From JABHHG01 sp964419445 (GTDB lineage Bacteria > Fidelibacterota > Marinisomatia > SCGC-AAA003-L08 > D37C17): a DNA stretch of 12,181 nucleotides. The stretch lies in contig CAYQPE010000050.1 of assembly GCA_964419445.1 (NCBI GenBank), positions 1 to 12,181 on the forward strand, in the 5' to 3' direction. This document shows, piece after piece, positions 6,774 to 12,181 of this stretch. The position numbers and the translations under genes were made by a program. Each line of letters starts with the position of its first letter. Positions within the stretch are counted from its first letter, which is position 1. The notes below the pieces were generated by a model. That model did no database searches. It had not been told where the DNA came from and was given only the letters and a program-made list of their open reading frames with translations.

Positions 6774-7520
6774 ATGGGCAAGTTTCAGAAACTACATGCA
6801 AAAAATCTTATAAAAACCTATTCTAAGCGAAATGTGGTGGATGGTGTTTCCATTGAAGTATGTCGTGGCGAAGTGGTGGGGCTTTTGGGGCCCAATGGAG
6901 CAGGAAAGACTACGTCATTTTATATGATTACAGGAATGGTTCGTCCCAATTCTGGGCACATTTATTTAGACAATACGGAAATTACCAATCTGCCAATGTA
7001 TAAACGCGCACGTCAAGGAGTGGGGTACTTGGCACAAGAACCATCAGTATTTACAAAATTATCTGTGGAGGATAATTTAAATTTAGTTCTTCAACAAACT
7101 CAGCTATCTATGTCTGAACAGAAAGATAGATTAGAGAGTTTACTAGATGAATTCTCCATCCAACACATCCGGAATAGTATTGCCATGACACTTTCGGGAG
7201 GAGAACGTCGGCGTACTGAAATTGCACGGTCTCTTGTGATGGACCCTGATTTCATTTTATTAGACGAACCCTTTGCTGGGATTGATCCTATTGCAGTAGA
7301 AGAAATTCAAAAGATTATTGACAAATTAAAAAGTAAAGGAATAGGTGTACTCATCACAGACCATAATGTAAGGGAAACCTTAACCATTACTGACAGAGCA
7401 TATCTTTTGTATGAAGGAGAAATTTTGAAAGAGGGTACGGTAAAAGAACTTACCTCTGATGAAGATGCAAGAAGGTTATACTTGGGCTCAACATTTGCAA
7501 TGGGAAATGAAAATGGCTAA
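6774..7520 (+). CDS. lptB: LPS export ABC transporter ATP-binding protein LptB
   Basis: LptB is the cytoplasmic ATPase that powers extraction of LPS from the inner membrane with LptF and LptG. The 248-aa product has every ABC motif in place: Walker A GPNGAGKT (39-46), Q-loop Q88, signature LSGGERRRTEIAR (from 140), Walker B FILLDE (160-165) followed by PFAGIDP, and switch H197 in LITDHNVRETL. The PFAGIDP and DHNVRETL wording is characteristic of LptB within the ABC superfamily. The ATG follows the lptC stop codon directly, so translation is very probably coupled. The 3' end overlaps rpoN by 8 nt. lptF and lptG are not in the window. The lptB-rpoN adjacency is widely conserved in Gram-negative bacteria. 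Confidence 0.97.
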   Translation: MGKFQKLHAKNLIKTYSKRNVVDGVSIEVCRGEVVGLLGPNGAGKTTSFYMITGMVRPNSGHIYLDNTEITNLPMYKRARQGVGYLAQEPSVFTKLSVEDNLNLVLQQTQLSMSEQKDRLESLLDEFSIQHIRNSIAMTLSGGERRRTEIARSLVMDPDFILLDEPFAGIDPIAVEEIQKIIDKLKSKGIGVLITDHNVRETLTITDRAYLLYEGEILKEGTVKELTSDEDARRLYLGSTFAMGNENG

Positions 7521-8919
7521 ACTCTCCCAACATCAAGAATTACAGCAAAAGCTTACTCCTCAACAAATTTTACAAGCAAATTTATTGCAATTGAATGCAC
7601 AAGTGCTTGAACAACGTATATTAGAAGAAATTGAAAAGAACCCTGCATTAGAATTGATTGAATTAGAAGATGAACCAATTTCTGAAAAAAACGATACTGA
7701 AGAATTACCTTCAGAGGATGTGAGTGAAATTGATGAACGGTCTGAAGAGACTGATTTTCAGTGGGAGGAATTACTGGGTGACCCTGATGAATACGAGTAT
7801 AAGCACTATCAAAATCAGCAGGACGAAGTTGTTGAAATGCCCCTACATACTTCTAAATCAATTACAGATAAATTAATTGAACAGCTTCAAGACATCAACG
7901 CCACCGAAGAAGAATTAGAAATTGCAGTTCAAATTTTAGGGAATTTAGATGAGCATGGATATTTAAATATTGAGCCTGTTTTAATTTCTGATAGAATGGG
8001 AAAAGAGGAAGCTAAAATATTATCTGTAATGGGTAAAATTAGAGATTTAGACCCACCTGGATTTGCATCGCAAAATATTCGTGAATGTTTAATTTCGCAG
8101 CTCAAAAAGTACAAAGAAAATGAACTTGCCGAAGAAATATTAGAAAATCATTTTGAGTTGTTTACACAACGTAAATATGAAAAAATAATTGAAAAGTTAA
8201 ATTGTGATAAAGAATCTCTCCAAGAAGCCATTACGGTGATTTCACAATTAAATCCTCATCCCGGAGATGGATTTGAATATTCTGAAAAAGATTTTGTTAT
8301 TCCAGATTTATGTGTAGAAAAAATAGACGATAAATGGCAAGTAGTTACCAATGATTCTAGCTTGCCGCCATTAAGAATTAGCAAAAGCTACACTCAAATG
8401 CTGACGGATTATAAAGATAATTCTGAAGTAAAACAATTTGTAAAGCAAAAAGTTGAATCCGCCAAATGGTTTATTGATGCTATTCATCAACGCAAGCAAA
8501 CTATTGTTCTGGTAATGGAGTCTATTATACGACGACAAAAATTCTATTTTGCTTCTGATGAGCGTAAGTTGAGTCCTATGATTTTGAAGGATGTGGCAAA
8601 TGATATTGATATGGATATTTCAACTATTAGTCGTGTAACTAATGGTCGTTTTGTTCAGCTGCCATGGGAAATCAAAGAGCTTAAAACATTTTTCTCTGAG
8701 GGTATATCCACAGAAAGTGGAAAAGAAGTTTCCAATACAGTTGTTAAAAATAGAGTAAAAGAAATTATAGAATCAGAGAATAAGGAATCACCATTGGGTG
8801 ATGAAGATATAACTAAATTATTGAATAAAGAGGGTTATAAAATTGCACGTAGAACGGTAACTAAATATCGCGAAAGCCTGAAGTTTCCAGTTGCAAGATT
8901 AAGACGAGAATTAATATGA
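7513..8919 (+). CDS. rpoN: RNA polymerase sigma-54 factor
   Basis: RpoN directs RNA polymerase to -24/-12 promoters and needs ATP-driven enhancer-binding proteins to open them. The 468-aa product shows the usual order. Region I is glutamine-rich (LSQHQELQQKLTPQQILQ through EEIEKNPALEL). An acidic region II follows (about 50-95). The core-binding region has ILGNLDEHGYL, DPPGFASQNIRECLISQL and LNPHPGDGF. The helix-turn-helix begins at I357 (ILKDVANDIDMDISTISRVT). The RpoN box at 445-454 reads ARRTVTKYRE, one residue from the ARRTVAKYRE consensus. The frame is open further upstream to 7459, but that would overlap lptB by 62 nt and add residues unlike region I. ATG 7513, with GGGA at 7502-7505, is therefore chosen. 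It overlaps hslV by 4 nt. No enhancer-binding protein gene or clear sigma-54 promoter is seen in the window. Confidence 0.96.
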   Translation: MAKLSQHQELQQKLTPQQILQANLLQLNAQVLEQRILEEIEKNPALELIELEDEPISEKNDTEELPSEDVSEIDERSEETDFQWEELLGDPDEYEYKHYQNQQDEVVEMPLHTSKSITDKLIEQLQDINATEEELEIAVQILGNLDEHGYLNIEPVLISDRMGKEEAKILSVMGKIRDLDPPGFASQNIRECLISQLKKYKENELAEEILENHFELFTQRKYEKIIEKLNCDKESLQEAITVISQLNPHPGDGFEYSEKDFVIPDLCVEKIDDKWQVVTNDSSLPPLRISKSYTQMLTDYKDNSEVKQFVKQKVESAKWFIDAIHQRKQTIVLVMESIIRRQKFYFASDERKLSPMILKDVANDIDMDISTISRVTNGRFVQLPWEIKELKTFFSEGISTESGKEVSNTVVKNRVKEIIESENKESPLGDEDITKLLNKEGYKIARRTVTKYRESLKFPVARLRRELI

Positions 8920-9452
8920 GTATAAAAATTAAATCCACAACAATTTTAGGGGTAAGGATTGGTAAAAAAATTGCCCTGGGTGGTGATGGGCAAGTGACAA
9001 TGGGTGATATCCAAATGAAGTCCAAAGCTGTAAAAGTGCGTAGCTTTTATAATGGTGAAGTTTTAGCTGGATTCGCTGGTGCAGCTGCTGATGCAATGTC
9101 ATTATTCGAAAAATTTGAAGGCAAATTAGAAGAGATGAATGGAAATCTACAACGTGCTGTCGTTGATTTGGCCAAAGATTGGAGAACGGATAAGATTCTA
9201 AAAGAATTGGATGCATTGCTGGCAATCATGGATAAGAATAATTCCTATTTATTGTCTGGCTCAGGTGATGTGATAGAACCTGATGATCAAATCATTTCTA
9301 TTGGTAGTGGGTCAGGGTATGCATTGGCTGCAGCCAGAGCATATTTAAATACAGGAGAAAAAAGCCCTGAAAAAGTGGTGAAAAACTCACTTCAAATTGC
9401 ATCGGATATTTGCATCTACACGAATAATAATATAACGGTACTCAACGCATAA
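8916..9452 (+). CDS. hslV: ATP-dependent protease proteolytic subunit HslV
   Basis: HslV (ClpQ) forms the double hexameric proteolytic chamber of the HslVU protease, a proteasome-like N-terminal threonine hydrolase in the cytoplasm. The 178-aa product matches the family along its length: TTILGVR, GGDGQVTMG, VRSFYNGEVLAGFAG, LAKDWRTDKILKELDALL, the GSGSGYALAAARA segment and DICIYTNNN near the end. In E. coli the mature enzyme begins TTIVSVR right after the initiator Met. Here seven residues (MSIKIKS) precede the matching TT, so T8 would be the catalytic residue after removal of a short propeptide, as in HslV proteins of several other groups. It overlaps rpoN by 4 nt (ATGA) and hslU by 1 nt. 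The immediate hslU partner confirms the call. Confidence 0.97.
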   Translation: MSIKIKSTTILGVRIGKKIALGGDGQVTMGDIQMKSKAVKVRSFYNGEVLAGFAGAAADAMSLFEKFEGKLEEMNGNLQRAVVDLAKDWRTDKILKELDALLAIMDKNNSYLLSGSGDVIEPDDQIISIGSGSGYALAAARAYLNTGEKSPEKVVKNSLQIASDICIYTNNNITVLNA

Positions 9453-10783
9453 TGGAAAAACTTACGCCAAAAAAAATTGTCAGAGAATTAGATAAATATA
9501 TCATCGGCCAAAAGAGTGCAAAGCGTTCTGTGGCAATTGCCTTACGAAACCGGTGGCGACGACAACAGATAGAAGAATCACTGAGAGATGAGATTAGCCC
9601 CAATAATATTATACTTATTGGTTCTACCGGTGTGGGGAAAACTGAGATTTCTCGAAGATTAGCAACATTGGTTAATGCTCCATTTATAAAAGTAGAAGCA
9701 TCAAAATTCACTGAAGTGGGTTATGTGGGCCGTGATGTTGAATCTATGATTCGTGATTTAGTTGAAGTGTCAGTTAAACAAGTTAGATTAGAGCGAGAAG
9801 AGGCAATCATAGACAAAGCCTCACGCAATGCAAATGAACGAATATTGGATATTTTGTTTCCCAAAGGTGAAGCCAATTCAACAGAAGAAGCCATCGACCG
9901 ATTAGAACGTACTCGTGATAAATTGAGGGAGCGATTAGAAAATGGTGAATTTGAAGATCGTATAATAAAAATAAAGGCAAAATCTAAATCAATGCCTATG
10001 CTGCAAGTAATGAGCCCTCTGGGAATGGATGACATTTCTTCAAATATCCAAGACATGCTTAGTTCAGTAATGCCTTCAAAAAAGAAATCACAACGATTAA
10101 AAGTATCAGAAGCTCGAGAAGTATTCTCTGAAGAAGAAGCTGAAAAACTCATTGATATGGATGATGTTATTGCTGTTGCTATTGAAAGGGTAGAAGAGAG
10201 TGGATTTATATTTTTAGATGAGATTGACAAAATTGCGGGACAGGGTGGAGGTAGTTCTCCGGATGTATCTCGTGAAGGGGTTCAGCGAGATATATTACCA
10301 ATCGTTGAAGGCTCAACAGTCAGCACAAAATATGGTCAAGTTCGAACAGATCATATTTTATTTATTGCAGCAGGAGCCTTTCATGTAAGTAAACCATCGG
10401 ATTTAATCCCTGAGCTACAAGGACGATTTCCCATAAGAGTTGAATTGGATAATCTTTCCCAAAAAGATTTTGTTAAGATTTTAACAAAACCAAAGAATGC
10501 ACTTATAAAACAATATGAAGCCTTGTTAAATGCAGAAAATGTTATACTGGAATTTGGAAAAGATGCCATTAATGAGATTGCAAAAATTGCAACTGAACTA
10601 AATGATACGATGGAAAATATTGGTGCCAGACGGCTTCATACAGTTATGACCAGCTTATTAGAAGACATCCTATATGATTTACCAGACAAGTCTATCAACG
10701 AGATTAAAATCAATAAAAAATTAGTTCAAGAAAAATTAAGCCACTTGAGTGAGGATGAAGATCTTCGCAGATATATTTTATAA
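9452..10783 (+). CDS. hslU: ATP-dependent protease ATPase subunit HslU
   Basis: HslU (ClpY) is the AAA+ unfoldase ring that feeds proteins into HslV. The 443-aa product has the N-terminal PKKIVRELDKYIIGQ segment, Walker A GSTGVGKT (57-64; many relatives have GPTGVGKT), the pore loop GYVG (91-94) that grips substrate, a variable I-domain (about 110-235), and Walker B FIFLDEIDK with D256-E257. These are followed by ELQGRFPIRVEL, and sensor II in NIGARRLHTV. The C-terminus is LRRYIL, the tail known to insert into HslV and activate it, so the two products should form a working complex. The start ATG shares one base with the hslV stop (TAATG), a typical coupled arrangement. argF follows after 9 nt. 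Confidence 0.98.
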   Translation: MEKLTPKKIVRELDKYIIGQKSAKRSVAIALRNRWRRQQIEESLRDEISPNNIILIGSTGVGKTEISRRLATLVNAPFIKVEASKFTEVGYVGRDVESMIRDLVEVSVKQVRLEREEAIIDKASRNANERILDILFPKGEANSTEEAIDRLERTRDKLRERLENGEFEDRIIKIKAKSKSMPMLQVMSPLGMDDISSNIQDMLSSVMPSKKKSQRLKVSEAREVFSEEEAEKLIDMDDVIAVAIERVEESGFIFLDEIDKIAGQGGGSSPDVSREGVQRDILPIVEGSTVSTKYGQVRTDHILFIAAGAFHVSKPSDLIPELQGRFPIRVELDNLSQKDFVKILTKPKNALIKQYEALLNAENVILEFGKDAINEIAKIATELNDTMENIGARRLHTVMTSLLEDILYDLPDKSINEIKINKKLVQEKLSHLSEDEDLRRYIL

Positions 10784-10792
10784 AGGGGATTT

Positions 10793-11713
10793 ATGAAAAG
10801 AGACTTTTTACATATTACAGATTTTACCACTGAAGAAATTTGGGAAACATTAGAATTATCCAAATGGATTAAAAAGAAACTTAGAGATGGCGAAAGGTAT
10901 GAACCATTTAAGGGAAAATCATTAGCCATGATTTTTGCTAAGCCCTCTGCTCGAACACGAGTATCTTTTGAAACAGGTTTTTTTAAATTAGGGGGACATG
11001 CACTTTTTCTTGGTCCCAATGATATTGGAATCGGTAAACGTGAATCTGTAGGGGATGTAGCACAAGTATTGAGTCGTTTTAATGAGATGATTATGGCACG
11101 ATTATTTGATCATAATCATATTTTGGAAATGGCTGAACATTCAACGGTTCCCATTGTAAATGGATTGACAGATTTTAACCATCCTTGTCAAATTATGGCA
11201 GATATATTAACGGTATATGAACATAGAGGGAAATTAGATGATTTGAAAATTACTTATGTTGGAGATGGTAATAATATCGTTCATTCCTGGCTTGCTCTTG
11301 CAATGCGAATTCCATTCCATTTAACAATAGCATGTCCAGAAGGATATACCCCTGATGAAAACATGCTCATGTCTGCAAAATCGGCAGAGTTTTCGACCAT
11401 TGAGATTTCCCATGAGCCCATGGAGGCAGTGAAAGATTCTGATGTAATTTATACAGATGTGTGGGCATCAATGGGTCAAAAGGAGGAGGCTGAAGAAAGG
11501 CGTCGTAAATTTGATGGTTTTCAGGTGAATGATCAACTTATGGCGGCTACGGGTAAACATACTTATTTTATGCATTGTTTGCCTGCTGAAAGAGGGGTGG
11601 AAGTGACAGATTCAGTTTGTGATGCAGACTATTCAATTATATTTGATGAAGCGGAAAATCGAATGCATGCCCAAAACGCCATTATGGTAAAGTTGATGAA
11701 AGAATCTAATTAA
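10793..11713 (+). CDS. argF: Ornithine carbamoyltransferase
   Basis: ArgF joins carbamoyl phosphate and ornithine to make citrulline in arginine synthesis. The 306-aa product is of normal length. The carbamoyl-phosphate loop reads SARTR (52-56) where the usual form is STRTR. It is followed by GKRES (81-85), HPCQ (130-133), GDGNNIVHS (157-165), the ornithine-loop DVWASMG (222-228), HCLP (261-264) and R290 in ENRMHAQNA. The SMG loop and HCLP favour ornithine as substrate over the acetyl- or succinyl-ornithine enzymes found in some Bacteroidota, but this would need testing. AAGGGGA at 10783-10789 serves as ribosome site. The 9-nt gap to hslU and the terminator downstream make it the last gene of the run. 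No other arginine genes are nearby. Confidence 0.95.
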   Translation: MKRDFLHITDFTTEEIWETLELSKWIKKKLRDGERYEPFKGKSLAMIFAKPSARTRVSFETGFFKLGGHALFLGPNDIGIGKRESVGDVAQVLSRFNEMIMARLFDHNHILEMAEHSTVPIVNGLTDFNHPCQIMADILTVYEHRGKLDDLKITYVGDGNNIVHSWLALAMRIPFHLTIACPEGYTPDENMLMSAKSAEFSTIEISHEPMEAVKDSDVIYTDVWASMGQKEEAEERRRKFDGFQVNDQLMAATGKHTYFMHCLPAERGVEVTDSVCDADYSIIFDEAENRMHAQNAIMVKLMKESN

Positions 11714-11745
11714 GTAATTGTAAATAATTAAGTTAGTTAGTATAT

Positions 11746-11773
11746 AAAGGCATCTATTTTGATGCCTTTTTTA
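11746..11773 (+). terminator. Intrinsic terminator after argF
   Basis: AAAGGCATC at 11746-11754 pairs perfectly with GATGCCTTT at 11761-11769 around a 6-nt loop, and the T run continues to 11772. It lies 33 nt after the argF stop and marks the end of the nine-gene run. Confidence 0.88.
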
Positions 11774-11940
11774 TTTCTTGTATTTGATGTTTTTAAAATG
11801 TGCGTTGAATCACAAAGTTAATGGTATAAATGTGGCAAATTTCTGTCGTGAAATTGGGGAAATTGTACCATAGAAGTATGTTGAATTTAATGCTTGAATT
11901 AAAGAGTAAATATTTTTATTTTACAACCCCTCTTGAGGAG

Positions 11941-11966
11941 AATTCTCTCTAATTATAGGGAGAATT
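11941..11966 (+). repeat. 10-bp hairpin in the leader of the downstream secreted-protein gene
   Basis: AATTCTCTCT (11941-11950) pairs with AGGGAGAATT (11957-11966) over 10 bp with one T-G wobble and a 6-nt loop. It is not followed by a T run, so it is not a usual terminator. The overlapping GAGAATTCTC (11938-11947) is a perfect 10-bp palindrome, and GGAGAATT or a close match occurs on both sides. It could be an operator or an RNA leader structure. Confidence 0.5.
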
Positions 11967-12003
11967 ACGAGGAAAACATTAATTTGCAGATTTAAACTGA
12001 ATT

Positions 12004-12012
12004 GGAGGAGGT
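12004..12012 (+). promoter_or_regulatory. Orphan Shine-Dalgarno-like GGAGGAGGT
   Basis: This is the strongest ribosome-binding match in the window, yet no ATG, GTG or TTG follows at usable distance. The nearest possible starts are ATT at 12020 (9 codons to TAA) and CTG at 12016 (16 codons ending TGA at 12064-12066, two bases before the next gene's ATG). The flanking AATTGGAG is repeated around the true site at 12053-12060. Confidence 0.35.
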
Positions 12013-12068
12013 TCTCTGCATTTACATTTCGAAATTTTTAATCCTATAATTAAATTGGAGAGTTGATT

Positions 12069-12181
12069 ATGTATAATCGAATTATTCGAGCAATTGTTGT
12101 ATTGTGTACATCTGTAGCATTTATGGCTGCACAAGATGTCGTTCTTAGTATTGATGGTAGTAATTTAAATTATGAATCCAC
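12069..12181 (+). CDS. N-terminal fragment of a secreted protein (signal peptide visible)
   Basis: The gene starts at ATG 12069 and runs off the window after 37 full codons. GGAG at 12057-12060, 8 nt upstream, supports the start. Residues 1-21 look like a Sec signal peptide: R4 and R7, a hydrophobic core IVVLCTSVAF, and a likely cleavage after MAA, before QDVVLSIDG. The mature start (QDVVLSIDGSNLNYEST) is strand-like and resembles the beginning of extracellular beta-sandwich modules in marine FCB bacteria, but that resemblance is from memory and weak. With a T9SS tail seen on the other gene at the left edge, this product could also be a T9SS cargo, but its C-terminus is outside the window. 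Function unknown. Confidence 0.75.
   Translation, partial: MYNRIIRAIVVLCTSVAFMAAQDVVLSIDGSNLNYES

Larger units (their letters stand above)
11774..12068. other. Intergenic leader region without a convincing gene
   Basis: These roughly 295 bases separate the argF terminator from the next gene. Two tiny frames exist (28 codons from 11787 and 40 codons from 11830), but neither has a ribosome site or recognisable content. The right half contains a hairpin (11941-11966), the GGAGGAGGT box (12004-12012) and the real ribosome site of the next gene (12057-12060). A possible TTGAAT (11881) and TAAATA (11907) pair is spaced 20 bp apart, too far to call a promoter. A long structured 5' leader for the downstream gene is the simplest reading. 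Confidence 0.5.

Noticed and set aside
7459..7512. Upstream extension of rpoN
   Set aside because: It would overlap lptB by 62 nt and adds 18 residues unlike sigma-54 region I; ATG 7513 gives the expected N-terminus.
6774..7520. lptB considered as a branched-chain amino-acid transporter ATPase (LivF/LivG-like)
   Set aside because: PFAGIDP after Walker B, DHNVRETL at the switch, and the lptC and rpoN neighbours are specific to LptB.
9721..10230. Long minus-strand open frame (169 codons) inside hslU
   Set aside because: It lies wholly opposite a clear hslU with all motifs; the translation is Ser/Ile/Arg-rich low-complexity sequence typical of an antisense shadow, with no ribosome site or known motif.
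11093..11112. TGGCACG resembling a sigma-54 -24 element, considered because rpoN is in the window
   Set aside because: It lies inside argF and the -12 TTGC element is not at the required spacing; TGGCA at 11833 in the leader likewise has no matching -12.
11787..11873. 28-codon frame directly after the argF terminator
   Set aside because: No ribosome site, no recognisable content, starts 14 nt after the terminator; length is expected by chance.
11929..11938. CCTCTTGAGG as a second hairpin
   Set aside because: The arms are 4 bp with a 2-nt loop, too tight and short to form a stable hairpin; counted only as part of the palindrome-rich cluster.
11830..11952. 40-codon frame in the intergenic leader
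   Set aside because: No ribosome site before the ATG and the composition looks random; its stop falls in the hairpin. Conservation would be needed to revive it.
1..12181. CRISPR arrays, insertion sequences, tRNA genes and attachment sites
   Set aside because: No regularly spaced repeats, transposase motifs, terminal inverted repeats or cloverleaf-like segments were seen while reading the sequence; a tRNA or IS database scan was not possible.

Overview
The window is an AT-rich bacterial chromosome segment from a Gram-negative (diderm) organism. It carries Kdo and LPS-transport genes (kdsC, lptC, lptB). The gene cut by the left edge ends in a type IX secretion (Por/gliding) C-terminal sorting domain, which is essentially restricted to the Bacteroidota/FCB assemblage. 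T9SS tail, GatC, HslUV and RpoN together, with divergence from textbook Bacteroidota sequences, suggest an FCB-group bacterium, possibly Marinimicrobia (SAR406). That placement is inference. No mobile element, CRISPR array, tRNA or rRNA was seen.

Layout. (1) 1-189: tail of a large secreted surface protein, followed by a strong intrinsic terminator (211-247). (2) 264-2237: a 657-aa membrane protein fusing an HTTM (vitamin-K-dependent-carboxylase-like) module to a DCC-type thiol-disulfide domain; this is the least understood protein here. (3) 2234-3652, minus strand: CCA tRNA nucleotidyltransferase, tail-to-tail with the HTTM gene and sharing 4 bp at the stop codons. (4) 3796-11713, plus strand: nine genes packed end to end, gatC-pyrG-kdsC-lptC-lptB-rpoN-hslV-hslU-argF. 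Junctions are overlaps of 8, 4, 4, 0, 8, 4 and 1 nt, then a 9-nt gap, and the run ends at an intrinsic terminator (11746-11773). It reads as a single transcription unit. (5) 11774-12068: a leader region of about 295 nt with a 10-bp hairpin and repeated purine-rich Shine-Dalgarno-like boxes. (6) 12069 to the edge: start of another secreted protein.

The operon mixes housekeeping functions: Gln/Asn-tRNA amidation (GatC), CTP synthesis (PyrG), the Kdo-8-P phosphatase step (KdsC), LPS export (LptC, LptB), sigma-54 (RpoN), the HslVU protease and arginine synthesis (ArgF). PyrG and KdsC are linked through CMP-Kdo formation, which consumes CTP. KdsC, LptC, LptB and RpoN keep the order known from Proteobacteria, but lptA and kdsD are absent from it. 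I see no clearly new defence or mobile system. The items most worth a second look are the HTTM-DCC fusion, the lptA-less LPS cluster, the GDG variant of KdsC motif IV, and the structured leader before the last gene.
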